Origin: Lanius collurio
Taxonomy: Eukaryota > Chordata > Aves > Passeriformes > Laniidae
DNA: 64,000 bases
Assembly: GCA_020086605.1 (NCBI GenBank)
Contig: JACBWW010000071.1
Coordinates: 860,403 to 924,402 of the forward strand
Direction: 5' to 3'
The position numbers and the translations under genes are program-made. Positions within the stretch are counted from its first letter, which is position 1. Each line of letters starts with the position of its first letter. The notes under the pieces are model-generated. The model did not search any database. It was not told the DNA's origin and saw nothing but the letters and a program-made list of their open reading frames with translations. Shown here piece after piece: positions 45,100 to 57,959 of the stretch.

Positions 45100-47250
45100 G
45101 CACTTTGTGCTTTTCCTTGCTTTCTCTTCCAAGTCACCAGCAGCATCCTCCCCTCAGCCTGCTGCCTGCCCCACAGAAGACAATAACTGCATCAGGCCTG
45201 TCAAAGCCCCGTTGTTTGGCTGGGAAGAGGTGCCCCCCTGCTGGGTGAGATCACTTCCCACCGGGATGGATGGCTTTGCCCTCGCTGACAGCTCTCCAAC
45301 AGGGAGCCATCGCTGTCCAGCTGCGAGGAGCAGGCAGCAAATGCCAAAAGTGGCTAAATGGCACTTAGGAGTGATGAGGGCAGGGAGGGGGACAGCAGCT
45401 CAGCCCTGCTCACACCAGCCCTGCTCTGCTGCCTGGGCTGCTGCCAGGGACATAGCTGGGATGGCCCTGCCCGGGATTCCCTGAGCAGGGGGGGCAGTGA
45501 GAAATGGGAAGTGAATATTCCTGCTCAAGTCTCAGGGCAAGTGTCAGCCTTAATCTGACCCAGGCCTGACACCTGGAAACAGCAGCTCTCAGAGCCTAAA
45601 TACATTGGTGAATGGGAAATTCAGGAACACGTGGAGGAGGACAGGGAAGATTGTCTCTCTCTGCCCATGGGAACACGTGTTTTCCACAGGCCCTTCACAC
45701 TCCCAAAGCAGCAAATGCTCTGGGCAAAAACTCATCCTGAGCTGTACACTTGGCACAGATTTTGGGACAAGGGCTAGCAGGGAAGTGGCTTTCACCTGGG
45801 AAATGGATTTCCCATGGGACAAAAAACCATAAAGAAAAGGGTTGGCCTGTCTGCACTTCCCAAATCAGTCTCTGAGACATCCAGGTAAGCTGAGGAGCAG
45901 CTGCCTGACCTGCAGGTCATCACCTGGCCCCAGGAACCTGCTGTGGTGGTGCTGTGGGCCTGGGTTATGCCAGCTGAATTACCCCTGGATTCTTGGCTTT
46001 TTGAATTAAAGAAATAGAAAAGAGGAGCACTGGGATGCTGTGATGAGACTGAGCAGGATCACAGTGAGTCATCTGCAGCTTCTCCACCTCTAGACTGGCC
46101 TCTTCAAGGACACTTAAGGGAATCAATTGCCCAGATCCCACTCAAACCCTCTCTGTATGTGGTTTGTGAAGCTTTAAGCCCCTTTCCCACTCCCACAACC
46201 TCCATCCCTCACCTCTGAAGTCTCTCCAGTCCATTATTCTGGAGGCTGGTTCATGAACAATGTGTTCACTTTCCGTACTGCCTAATGAAGATGTTCCTGG
46301 CCCTCAACATTAGATGTGCTGCACACTTAATGGAAAAAAATTGCTATTCTTATCATTGGTGGGTCAGATGAGTTTCTTGGCAGTGAGGGTGGTACAGTTA
46401 TGTGGACAATCAAACAAGCCAGTGATTATTGACAATGCATTTTTGAGGAAATCATTGCTGTTTAAACTCTAATCACAACAATACCTCATTTAAAAGCATA
46501 AAAGCTTTCACTCAGCAGACCTACCTTTTTTTTTTTTTAATAGCTAGACAATTAAATAAATCTCCTGACACTTAACCATCATTTACCCAACAGTCAGAAA
46601 ATGGACTCAATGCCTTTGCATTAGTTAGATGATGATATTAAAGCAAAAACTGGACAAGTACAAGCAGGTGAACGAAGATCTGGGAGGAGTGTGTGCTGCA
46701 CTCAAGCAGGCTGTCTTCTGCAGGGGAGAAGGGGATTTTTTTTTTGAGACACCAAGAATGTTTTTAGCATTATTGTGTTGCACAGATTTTAGTGTTCTTG
46801 GGGAAAAAAAAAGGAGTTGTTCCCTCTTTTATAGGCCAGCAACTGAAGTACAAAACAATGCCTCTGAAATTCTGTGTCTGGACCAGGAATTGAGTGTGGA
46901 TGTGATGAGTTGTTCACAAAGTAACCTCTCTACACTTAACCCTCAACCAGTCTTTATTTTGTCGGCATTTCCACAAAACTGTACCTGAAAACTTCAGAGT
47001 AAGTGTGGGTTAAAGCTCAACAGGCAAAATAATCTGGGTTCTTGTGCATTTTTGCTGGCATTTCAGGAAAGGCTGCATGATCTTAAAACTCTGCCCCCAG
47101 ATTAGCACTGAAACAACTGGGATTCACCCTGCACTGGTCTCAGCATCAGCCCCTGGCAGATCACAGACCTTTTATTACCCCTGGTCCCAGCAGTGCTCTT
47201 AATTCCCAGCTCTAGCACTTCTCCCCATTAGGTTCCTCAAGTGAAGAGCC
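45100..47250. other. Unique non-coding DNA with one T13 tract
   Basis: No repeat family or gene is recognisable apart from a run of 13 T at 46526-46538. The part from 46300 to 46560 is AT-rich with TTTAAACTCTAATCAC (46461 on) and may be regulatory. Frames stay below about 151 codons. Confidence 0.45.
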
Positions 47251-47259
47251 TGTCCTGAT

Positions 47260-47560
47260 GCCATTATTCAGAAGTTGATGCTAAATAACTCTAAATTTAT
47301 TGCCTTCTGTCAGCTGCCAGCAGCTGTAATGGGAGTGTCTTTCTCCTTTTCAGGTAGCAACAGCCATGAGAGAAAATTCAATTCTTCCAAGCAGTGTTGG
47401 AGTTTGAGATGTATTATTATATATTCATTACCCCAGGCTAAATTTCATGGGCTGCTTTATGATGTGCTGTTCAGAAATAAAATATCAAATGGAAAGGAAG
47501 GCCACAGAGCCAGCTTCATTCCAGGCCCTAAATAACTGACAGCTACACAGACAGGTAATT
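47260..47560. promoter_or_regulatory. Candidate enhancer-like block
   Basis: Unique AT-rich sequence with TAAATTTATTG, 'GAGATGTATTATTATATATT', TTTATGATG (47457-47465, Hox/Cdx-like), AATAAAATATCAAA and ATAACTGACAGC (MEIS-like TGACAG). An 86-codon frame (47275-47535) covers it but shows no domain. A pyrimidine-CAG stretch at 47340-47353 resembles a splice acceptor. The enhancer call is inference. Confidence 0.3.
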
Positions 47561-47569
47561 GTTTCCTGA

Positions 47570-50500
47570 TCTCTGCTTACTCAGTTTTTAAAGAGATCCC
47601 ACAGATAAATTTTATCAAGATGGATCTCTGCTTTCACCTCCCTCACAGCCCTCATTTCAGCAGAAGAATCTTGCTCCACAAAGGTGTTTTATGATGGGGT
47701 GGAAAGAGTTAAGGCCTCCTCTTCCACTCCTCCCTCTTGATTGTTTTAATTGGCTGTTTGATGACCTGAGCACCTCTTTGATGGGCATCAAACACGGCTG
47801 TGGGGGGAGGGAGCAGAGCTGCTGGACCAGGGTCACTCTGGTTGGCAAAGGGCCATGGATCAATGCCCTCAGGAGGGGTCCAGTGTGGACCAAGAGCCCT
47901 GCTGGACACGGAATAACCTCCCTGGCCATAACCCCAGCAGCTCCAGAGGGGTCACTGGCCCCGGGGCCGGCAAACTTCAAACCGGGAAAAGGCAACCACG
48001 AGCAAACAGCAAAACCCCCAAAACCAGCACAAAGCAACTGTCCTGGTGAACCCACCAAAGCCAAGGTGAGGGAGGTGAGAGAGGTGGGAGGAGCCCTTAC
48101 AGGATGGAGTAGCACAGGTCTCCAGCCCCCAGCAGTGCCTCCAGCAGTGCCCCCAGTCCTGGCATCCCCCGGGGGGCAGTGGCACCACCCCAAGGGGACA
48201 CCACAGTGACACCAACGTGCCCTCCACAATGCAGGGAATTAGGGCACAGATCTAAGGTAACACCAACCACAGCTCCTTTCTGAGATAGGTGGGCACTGTC
48301 AGGGAGCTGTAAGAACATCTGTGCTATCAGAAGAGCAGAAAGCACGGAAAAGCAGCTAAAGGAAGGAGGAAAAGTGGAAATAGCTTTTTCTGGTGAGAAT
48401 ACTGGCTTACATCGGCCTCAACAGCTTAAAAAATTACTGCTTCATGTGCTCCCTGGTGTGAGGGCTGCACTAGCAATGGCTTGTGTATCTTGCACAGACA
48501 CACCAAACCCCTCAAGCTGCTTGAGATCCCCTGCTTCTGAATGGAACATAAAGGAGGGGTTATACTCCAGGTAATTCTGCCAGAAGAAGCAGCTCTAAGG
48601 TGTCAGCCACTTCAGAAGCAGGAACTTCTGAAGAAACAGCTCCTGAATCATATGAGCACATCCCAGCAGTGGGAGTACACCCTGAAGTCAAGTCCCCATT
48701 TCCCCGTTGCTCTGGAGACCAGGCAAGAGCTTCCTGAACTCCCCTGGCCAGTTGCCCCGGGGGCCGTGTGCTGGTTTCACACCCTCTGGCCTTGCCCCTG
48801 CCCCGGGCTGCACCTCCTCGTGTTGCTGCTCACGTCTCGGGGCTCAGAGGCTGCTCTGCCGCAAATATTTGCGGGTCTGGGGGGAGGAACACAGTGCACT
48901 GGCCCCCAGGGGCAGGCGGCTCCGGATTTATCCTGGAATGGCAAACAACAGTGGGAGCAAAGAGAGAAAAGGGCAGATAAGATAAAAGTGTGTTACCAGG
49001 TCTAACAACACAAAATCAACAAAGACCAAAGCAAAAAAGTTATCTGCAAAGAGCACCAAAGGCAGCAGCGAGGGATCCTGGAGCACCCAGAGGACTGGTG
49101 AGACAGAGCTGTTTGGCTCTTGGAATGCCCAATATCAAGTCATGGGGAAGCACTGTCAGTGACTCGAGACAATTTACATAGAAAGATGTTTTTGTGGTCT
49201 TTATCCTGCCCACACCATGAACCTGTAACTGCAACCAGCACCTTCATAGTGCAGAACTGAACCAAAGACTTCCCCACACATTCTAATTCCAGAACAAGCC
49301 CCAGGCTGATCTACGCCTGAAAAGTGGCGTGAAACGCTGCAGCACAGTTAATTCCCAGTATGTCGTGGGACTGGATATTTCTCCCAGAAGATGGATTCAC
49401 CCAGCTGTGAAGGTTTTCTCTGTCATTTAAGAAATATCCACGTTTGCCGAAGTTTTAATTCATGCGTGTGGTTAATTTATAAAGTGAAACAAAGTGTACT
49501 TGTTAGACAAACTGCATAATGGTGAATCCAGAGGGGAAAAAATAGAAAGGAGGTACTGGGAGAACCACATGTGAAAACCATATGGAAGGGTGTTCCACCA
49601 GCTTGGAACCAGATGGAAGAAAATATTGTCCCTGGACACTGTACAGAGTCCTACTGATAACAGACGATAAATCATTCACTGAGTGGAGGCAGGAGAACAT
49701 CACCACAGACCGAGCTGTGCAGGGACAACAGGACTGCGAGCTGGGGGACATCAGATAAAAGGGGAGCACGGACAGCTCAGATGTCACCCCTCATGCTGAT
49801 CTAACCAGAGCCATTATCAGTGGGGACAGCCTGAAGAGCTGCAGAAAGGAGCAAATGCAGAGCAGCAGGGGAGGAATGCACTGAGGGAAACCACAACACA
49901 GCCCAGGGAGCAGTAATGAGAGGCTCAACAGGGAGAGTGGAGAATTGTCTGCATGTTCACTGCTACGAAGGAGATATGAACTTAGTCCCATCCCTGAGCC
50001 CCTTTTCTGTGTGAGCTTTGACAAGTCATTTAAGGTCACCTGAAGTCAAAGGGCACCCTCCCATTCACTGCAAAGCACTGCTGCCTTCTCCACCACACTG
50101 CACTTCCCAGGGACCCAAATTCTTCCACACTCCTGTTCAGCTTGTGAGCTCTCTGTGACAGCATCTCTCTTCTCAGGAAGGACAACTGCTCCTGCCAAAA
50201 GAACTCCAGGTCTGACTGGGTCACAAGACAGCCCAATACGCAAGTGGCACTCAGAAGTAGGTTAGACAGAAGGTGGCAGTGCTTAATGACCAATAATTTA
50301 TTTACAGCCATCAGTATCAAAAAGCACGATGCCTGCAGGAGTCCTGCTCGAGATAACTGGCCTGGTACAATGCCAGGGAGCTGCAGATTTCAGACTGACA
50401 ACCAGTTAAAGCCTCCCATCCAACTGAACTCTCCGATGCTGTTTATGGCTCCAGAGGTTGTTCCCGATCACGACTCCCCTGCTCTTGCCATTCTTTTCCT

Positions 50501-51990
50501 TTCTTTGGTCACAGGGAATTTTCCTACCAGAGGAAGGAAGCCTAATGATAAACACCACTACTTCATAGCCCCACATGCAGAGTTATCTGTGTAAGCACCA
50601 AATGACTTCTTGCCTTAAAAACGGCCTGAAATCTCTCTTGCAAGTACAGTGAAATGTGTTTTAGTGGGAGAGGCCTCTGTAACAGACCCCAGAGCAGGAT
50701 GGGTCACTGTGCACACGGAGACACGCACAGACAAGGAAGCTGACCAAAACACACGCATGCAGGACCACCAAGGATGACCCTAAATTAGACCACCCAGTCA
50801 CTTTGTTGGCCCTCTCTTGAGGAGCCAGAATCTCTGAGTATAAAGCAGTGTCCGCACGCGGGTTCCTTGGCCTGCGTTTCAGACCATCACGTATCTCCAG
50901 TGACTTCCTGCCACTGACCCTCACAATAAATCATTCTAGCCAGCCTCCCTCCCTCCTGGCAACATCCTGTCCTTTCCTCAAAAATCCTCCCACTCACAAT
51001 CCCAAGGTTTGATATCAATCTTAAATAAATGCCTCTCTGGGCTGGGCTGCATTCCCCAAGCCACCTTATCTCCTGCCTCTCCAGGATGCTGCAGTTCAAC
51101 AAGCACACGCAGGAGCCCCTCAAGCCTTGCTAATTTTACTTCCATCCTTGGGTCCTCTTCCTTTTCTGAGTGTTTTCTCACAGGGAAGGGGAGTTATCTT
51201 CAGGAGAATGTACACTGCAGTACAGCCATGTGCTGTGACTTCTGAGAGGGGAAAGTGATAGGCCAGAAAAGAGACAGTGCTACAATTTTCTGCGTGAAAT
51301 ATGGTGAGAAGAGAATCCATGGCAGAGGTTCTTCTCCATCATCTCCCCTGCTCTGGCTTCCCTCACTTCACAGTTTAGGTGAAGGAAAACTCTGTCAACA
51401 CATCTTCCCAGCAGAGTCCCTTCAGCATCCAACAGATGGGACCAGCTGACTCCATCTGATCTTTCCAGTTTCCACCCAAAGCCCAGCTTGAACGAGGGTG
51501 AAAGCAGCAGCCTGCCCTCCCCAGATCCCCACTGCAGAACCTACAGCAGGCCAGCCAGCCCAGGGTCTCCCAATCCCATCTTCCAGCAGAACAACTGAAC
51601 CAAGCAGGGAGAACCCAGGCCCTGACACCAGCTATGTCTCTGAAAGCCCATGGAATAACGTGCAGGCAAAAGGAACCACACTGGCCCCTTGACCCAGCAA
51701 CGTCAGTGAAAACTGGTTCAGGTTGGACTTCATTTAATTTTCACTCAGGAATTCCTTCCCCATATATTTCACTGTTTTGTTACTTCTGTAACCCTTTTTG
51801 TCATTGATTTTACCCCCCACCCTCAAAACCTTGTGCCTGGCAGGTTAGAATCCTTCCAAAGAATGGTTTCACAACATCAGTGAGATTTACCTGCTTAAAA
51901 GTCACGCTTACAAGGTGATACTGGTGCTTACCTGCCTGCCTACTCTTCTTATCTTTCTCTGCTCTACCCTCATCTTTCCTTGCCTTTAAG
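47570..51990. other. Unique non-coding DNA, no gene recognised
   Basis: About 4.4 kb without a recognisable retroposon. GC-rich parts near 47880-48180 and 48720-48920 produce frames of up to 190 codons on both strands with no domain. A 16-bp perfect palindrome CCGCAAATATTTGCGG lies at 48859-48874. The segment 49500-50900 has a texture that could be a very old element, but I could not assign one. Confidence 0.45.
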
Positions 51991-51999
51991 GGCACCAAA

Positions 52000-52040
52000 A
52001 TGCCCTGATCATCTAATCCAACCTCCTGGAGTCCATTTCA
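52000..52040 (-). mobile_element. Possible inverted CR1 remnant
   Basis: 'CCCTGATCATCTAATCCAAC' followed by 'CTCCTGG' resembles the inverted line found just inside CR1 tails. Only about 40 bp match and no tail is visible, so this is a weak call. Confidence 0.35.
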
Positions 52041-52544
52041 CTGAGGATCTGTTTCTGGCTGAGGAAGAATTCCCTGGGTGTCCCCAGACTCACATACCTT
52101 TTTAAAAAACATAACTAGTTCATTAGCAATTCACTTGGTAACGATCATCTCTAAGAAAAGCAGCAGCAGCAACCTAGCAGATTTCCAAGTTGGAAGGAGA
52201 AGCTGGAGGAGAAGCAAAGAAAATGGGCTTTAGTCAGAAAAACCAAAGTGGGGTGAAAGAGATGGCATGGCAGGCTCCTAAAATGCCCACAGAGCCTCTG
52301 AAGTGATCTTATTCCAGCTCATGAATCCCAGAGATGCCCTCCCTCTCCTTATCATCCCACTCACTCAACCATGGCACTGACATATGTACTTAGCAGCAGT
52401 TATCAGCAGTGGCACAGAAATAAATGGCAGGTATCAAAGAATCAAGGTCGTCAACTCGTCATGAATATTTCAGAGAAAAAGCAACATGAAAAGCTCCAGT
52501 GTCCCAGGCTCTCAGATTTCCAGCAGAAGGAATAAAACACAAAC

Positions 52545-52564
52545 CACACACACACACACACACA
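52545..52564 (+). repeat. (CA)10 microsatellite
   Basis: Ten uninterrupted CA units, a typical dinucleotide microsatellite that may be polymorphic. Confidence 0.95.
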
Positions 52565-52649
52565 GACAGGGGCCGCTGGCTCGGCCATCACAAGCACAGA
52601 GCTCATTTCAAGGCAGTACCACATATGTTACAAGACAATCTGTCACATT

Positions 52650-53160
52650 TTAAAAATATATAAATATATATTAGATATCTCTCTGTATAATGTGCAAACT
52701 CTAAGCAGCTGGCAAGAGGGCAGTGGTGATTTAATGCAAGAAAACTGTGCTTTGCTGAAGGGGCTGGGGACTGGGGAGCTCGGGCTGTAACGAGAAGCCT
52801 TTGACAAAGGCGCAGAGTGGCATCTTTTCACACAATTATATGTGGGTCACATTAACCTCTGCTGGGCAGGATTCCCCTGAGCTGCCTCTGCCTGTGTCAC
52901 TGGGAACAAATCTGAGCTTCCTCTCTCCATCTCTTGCTTTTTCTCCCAGCATTGGGCACTGCAGGGAAAGGAAGGAGAGGGAAAGGGGGTTCCCACTGCC
53001 AGCATGAGTTTCCCACTGAGCTCCAGAGCAAACTCCACACTCCAGGGCCCAGCAGTCCCACTAACGAGATACGTTAATCAAGGGAGAGATCTGAGATTTC
53101 CAGCTGTGTCACTGCACTGTGATTTATATATTATATACATACATTACTATTTATAACCAC
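52650..53160. repeat. Two AT-rich TA-step patches
   Basis: Imperfect TA-rich patches occur at about 52650-52676 and 53121-53156 (with ATATATTATATACATACAT). The sequence between them is ordinary unique DNA. Confidence 0.55.
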
Positions 53161-53532
53161 AGAAACTCTGCTAAGCTTCCCTTTCCACTTGCATGCCAGA
53201 TACTGATGGGAACTATTTTAATTTTGCTCTGTGGATATGGATTGAAGGCAGACACAGATTTTTTTTCACAGGCTTTGGAGGTTCCAATGTCCTCCTGTCA
53301 AGTACAACTCAAATTTACAAAGAGAAATTTCATCAAAACCATCATAATTTATTAAACAAAACAAATATTTCTTTAACCAAATCATTTGGGTATTCATCTG
53401 TTCTGGGGTGGCTTGGTTTTTTTCAGTCTTTGCAGAGAATTTTTTTATCAGGCAGCTCCATTTTGGGAGTGGGGTGACAAACCTACAATAATTTCCCACT
53501 TTCTAGTGCCACAAAAGTCTGTTTTTTACAGA

Positions 53533-53546
53533 TTTTTTTTTTTTTT
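53533..53546 (+). repeat. T14 homopolymer
   Basis: A run of 14 T. No flanking retroposon body was recognised. Confidence 0.9.
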
Positions 53547-53559
53547 GTTTTCCACACAC

Positions 53560-54170
53560 CTCACCATGTTCTTCTCCAGATTCAGCTGGTCTGATGTGGT
53601 CTACAGCAAATGAACTTTATGTCCCATGGCAAACTGGATTTAAAGGACAAGATCTTCTGAATTTGAGAAAGTCCCTGTGGAAACCCAGCTTTCACTCAGA
53701 TTAGAACAGGTTCTTTCTCAATGAACTCCTTCTGGAAATGAAGGACACATTCCTTGCACTGACAACTGATACTTACACTGTCACTCAACTCCAATCCTTG
53801 GGCTCCTTCACACAGCTCCAGTCCCAGTGGGCTGCAGGGTTTGGAACTTGCAGGACACAGTAGCTGGGCAGCCTTTGAAGATGGCTGGAGACTGGGAGAT
53901 AAGGACACAAGTGGGAAGTGTCTGCCAGGACACCTAGAAGCAGAGATTAAACCCAACAATCTGAAAGGTATTTGAGTATTTTTCCCATGCTGAGATCAGC
54001 TGCAGATCATGGGCAGATATTGAAGCACACTGGGGCATTCCCAGCACCAGTAATTGCTGCTCACCTTTCACCCTCCGCTGCTCATTTCCTCTCCGTGCCA
54101 AAGTGCTCTTTCCACTCATTTGTGCCAGGAAAACTCACTGTGACCAGGCACTGAACCAGACAGAGGAACT
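53560..54170. other. Unique non-coding DNA
   Basis: Nothing recognisable; only short overlapping frames. Confidence 0.45.
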
Positions 54171-54180
54171 TTCCTGCCTT

Positions 54181-54209
54181 AAACAAACAAACAAACAAAA
54201 AAACAAACA
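54181..54209 (+). repeat. (AAAC)n microsatellite
   Basis: Four perfect AAAC units, an A-rich interruption and then two more partial units. An imperfect tetranucleotide microsatellite. Confidence 0.9.
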
Positions 54210-54219
54210 CATGAAACCT

Positions 54220-57200
54220 TTTTTTTCCCCTTTTCCAAGCCAGATGGCTCCTCCCACCTGGTTCCCAACCACAGGAGTGGCTGTGCCAGCAAAGCAGCAG
54301 GAACAAGAGGCCAGGAGACAACAGTGTCTTAAACCAATGTTACCACCAAGCAATTTGTAATATCAAACCACAGGCTAAATCTCAACTAAAAGCTTTTTGG
54401 GTTCAGAGTGAACACCTCTATTAAGATGAATTAAGCAATTCACAGTGTTCAGAGCTGCACTTTAAAAATGGAGTTTAAATCTTTATTTTCAACACTCACC
54501 CCTGTAGTGAAAATGGCCTGAAAGAAACCAGCTCAGAAAACCATTAATTCCAGGTTTCTGTCAAAGAGGGCTTGTGCATATTCCTTCTGGTTAATACAAA
54601 AGCCTCCCTCTGCACTGCAGTCACTGCCACAGGGACTCCACTGCACTGCAGACCTTAGAACTACCTTAAAACTCACCAGTGCAAGTCCTGATAACCATCT
54701 AGACTCAAGAGCACAGGCTCAGCATGGGCTAATTTGTCCTGACAAGATTATTTGCAAATTAGGTGAGGAGGTCAGACAGCTGCCATATAACCAAATAAAA
54801 ATGTACTAAACACCAGCTCCAAGTTTATGCCCTACCTATTTTTAATGTGCTTTTCACTTCTCATGCCCCCACAGCACCAGGTTTTACCCACTCTTAGGCC
54901 CAGTTTTGGCCAGGATGTGTTTAACTCCCTTGTCCAGGCTGGACTGCAGGTGTGTGCTCCCCTAAGCTGGGTGTCTTTCAGCTGGGAGGAGTGAAATAGA
55001 TCCTCAGCTGGAAGACTCCAGGGTGGTAAGGCAGAAACTGCATCAATGGATTTAATCATGTGTACAACCAAGAAGGATGAGAGCAGGTTTTGCCTTGAAT
55101 TAACAAAATAAGTAGTTTCTAGTGGTTTATGCATGGAAAGTCTGTGCTAGATGTTAAGATCCTGCCCCATCTGGAGGGCTAAACATCAGAAGATGTTACT
55201 GTGAGAGCAATTTTGGATGCCAGTCAGAACACCCTCCTCCATTACCCTCGCAGAGGATCTGTCTGTGTTGCCATGCGGAGGCAGGAGCTGCCTGCCAGGG
55301 GAATGAGCAGAGGAGGGGGGATCCAAACCCCATGGACTGGCATGAACCCATTCCAGATGTCCCAACTGCTTGCAGGGACACGTGGCACCAGCCTGCCCAA
55401 ACGGCAGAAGGGGCTGGAGGAGGGCTCACGCTTGGCTCTAATGCCTGGTTTCACCATCTGCTGGGAAAAGGCAGTGCTGGAGTTTATCCCCTGCTTGGTA
55501 TTTTTGGGAAGTACTAACACAAGGAAGACTGCCTGGTTTGGGCCTTTGCATGCCCTGTGGGAAACAAGGCACGAGGGCAGGATCCCCTAAATCCCACATG
55601 GATGTAGAAATGGTGTGTGACACAAGTCACATCCCAGGCAGGCCCCACAGGTCAGTGTGTGCCCATGGGGCCCAAGAGCAGCCTGGACAAACCCTGTGTC
55701 ACCTTCCAGTAGTGTCTCAGGATGCAAAATCCTTGGAACAAGCATCAGAAATGCCATGGGACCAAAAATCCATCCAGCTCAATCCTGATCTCTACCAAAA
55801 GCCCCTGTGTGAAGGAGAATACAACACCCAGGTTTTCCCAGGACTGATCTTTCCCTGCTCTACCTGGCTTCCATTACAGTAATTTGCTTAATGACTTCCT
55901 CCATCAGTGGCCAGCACAGCCATCCCTGGAGCCACCCTCCAGTTACATTCCTAAAGGTACCTTCAACATAGTTGTGCCTTTGGCCACTGGATTCCCTGGC
56001 AGTGCCTTCTGCAATCTGTTCAACCTCTCAGGTCACAACTCAGTTCCTTTTACCTGTTTCAGACTCGTTACCTGAAGTGTTCTCCAGTCCTCCTGACTCC
56101 AAAGCCTCCTTGTAAGAGCTGTTCAGGAAATTTTTCAGTGCAATTTCATCAGGAAAGATCAATTAAGTTAAACTGAAATTTCTTACAAAAAGAATTCTGT
56201 TCTTAGTTAAAAAAAAAGAATTTAAATTCTACATTTAAAAAACTGTGTGTTCTCAGGGTCTGCACAGGGTTTCTTCTGCCTCTTCACTCCATGTCTTGTT
56301 TTTAAGGCTACCTGAGTACCAGGTACCCAGAGTTTCCCCTTATATGCAAGTATTCAACCACGTGCACAAACCTGAGTGCTCCTGTGTCCAATTCTGACCC
56401 AGGCAGATGGATGCAGCACGGACCTCTTCACCTGAGCATCAGAAAACCTTTGAAGTCAGCAACAAGAAACTTCAAAGGTGTGATTTACTCTATCCTGAAG
56501 TGAATCACTAAACTGGAATATGGATGAGTGAATCATGTAAACATCTCCAGTGTGAACCAAACCAAGTTAAAAAGAATCACTCCTTCTGTCTTTGCTGAGA
56601 TTCCTCTTGTCCACAAGGGAACATCACGCACTCCCATTTGCTCCTCATCATTTTGGGAGCTTTAAAAGGAGGGAATACTCTCCTCCCATTATCCTTAGTT
56701 TTGATGGCACTGTCTTTGACTTTCCTTCTTCTTCCTTTCCCTTTTGAATGGTCTTGTTTTCCACCAACCCCATCAGCTCACAAAGCTATCACCCAGCAGT
56801 CCTGAAAGCAATCCTCTTGTCCCAGAAGGAGAATCTTCTAACACTGCTTCATCCTGTCCAGAGACCCTTTGTGAAAACCCACCAGAGATGTTCTCAGATG
56901 GCTGCAAATAATCAGACTGAAATGGCAAGTAGTGTTGTCTGAACACAGCAAAACGTTCAGGTGCCCCCAAAATTAACTCAACTTCTTGGCATGAACATGA
57001 TCTTCCAGCACCAAAATAATGATCCAAATAAAAAACTAAATCAAAGCTGGGGAAAAATATTTTTTTACCACTGTGGGAACAAGCCTTTCTTATAACACTT
57101 TCATATAAACAACTTTTGTTTTGGGAGTTTCGAAAGGATATGGGGAAAACGAGGTGGTAGGACCCTGGGGCTCTCCCTGAGAACACCCCATGGCCTTCCC

Positions 57201-57920
57201 CCATCTCATGTGTCTCATCTGAACCCCAAACTCACTGCTCTGCCCCGTGACCTGGGGATGGGCAGGCAGAAGCCATTTAGGACAAAATTATTTGCAACCC
57301 TTAGAGAAATTCTAAAATCTTTCCAGATAAAGGGCTGAATCAGCTTTTGTCTGAGCAAGTCTGATGTATAAAGGGCAGCCCCCTCAGCAGGTGACATAAC
57401 CCAGATGCCACAGAGACTTGACACTGACTTTACAGCACTCTGGAGAGAGGAAGCAACTTCCCCTTGATCAGGCAACAGCCAGGACCTCTCCTGCATCACT
57501 GAACACTCTGAAACGCCCGATCCCACCTACTGCCCCCACACAAAATGAAAGGTTGTCCCCTGTGCACCATTCATCAAAGCCAGGCCCCACAAGTAATGGC
57601 ACCATTTGTTCAGGGGATTTCAACAGGTATTGAAATCCAAGGCATCAAAGCAGGACAGTCTCATCCTGGTCTGGCAGAGATAAATATGCCAGGGAGACTT
57701 TGTGTCACTCAGGAATCACTGTTGCCCTAAAAGGGCTTAACGGCCTTTCAAAGCCCTGACATCCTGTAAACCAGGTCCTCAGCCCCAGCATGGATGATCC
57801 TGAGAGAGCTCTGTTACTTGAGGAGACCATGAGTCTGGTCTTTCTGAGCAAGATTTTGGGCTGGAACTGTCTTCACAAAAATGGCAACAGCCACGATTAC
57901 AAAAAACACCAAAGCCCCCA
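54220..57920. other. Unique non-coding DNA, no gene recognised
   Basis: About 3.7 kb with no recognisable retroposon, RNA gene or exon. Frames of 129-143 codons (55201-55590 plus; 56773-57204 minus) have no domain. An A9 run sits near 56210. Confidence 0.5.
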
Positions 57921-57924
57921 ACAT

Positions 57925-57955
57925 TCCAGCTCAACTTATTCTGTGATTCTGTGAA
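57925..57955 (+). mobile_element. Minimal CR1-like 3' tail
   Basis: 'TTCCAGCTCAACTTATTC' followed by TGTGATTCTGTGA matches a sense CR1 end, but the body is not recognisable. It may be a heavily decayed or extremely truncated copy. Confidence 0.45.
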
Positions 57956-57959
57956 ATGG

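Noticed and set aside
47657..48229. 190-codon minus-strand and 172-codon plus-strand frames lying opposite each other
   Set aside because: Mutually overlapping, Pro/Gly/Ala-rich and without a recognisable domain; typical of GC-rich non-coding DNA.
50650..50900. LTR-like segment with a TATA-like word (GAGTATAAAG) and CpG-rich end
   Set aside because: No TG...CA ends, no target-site duplication, no primer-binding site and no second copy in the window, so an LTR could not be supported.
51930..51998. Minus-strand ATG frame ending at CAG|GTAAGC
   Set aside because: Lys/Arg-rich peptide without features. Strong donor words recur by chance in the window, and no partner exon was seen.
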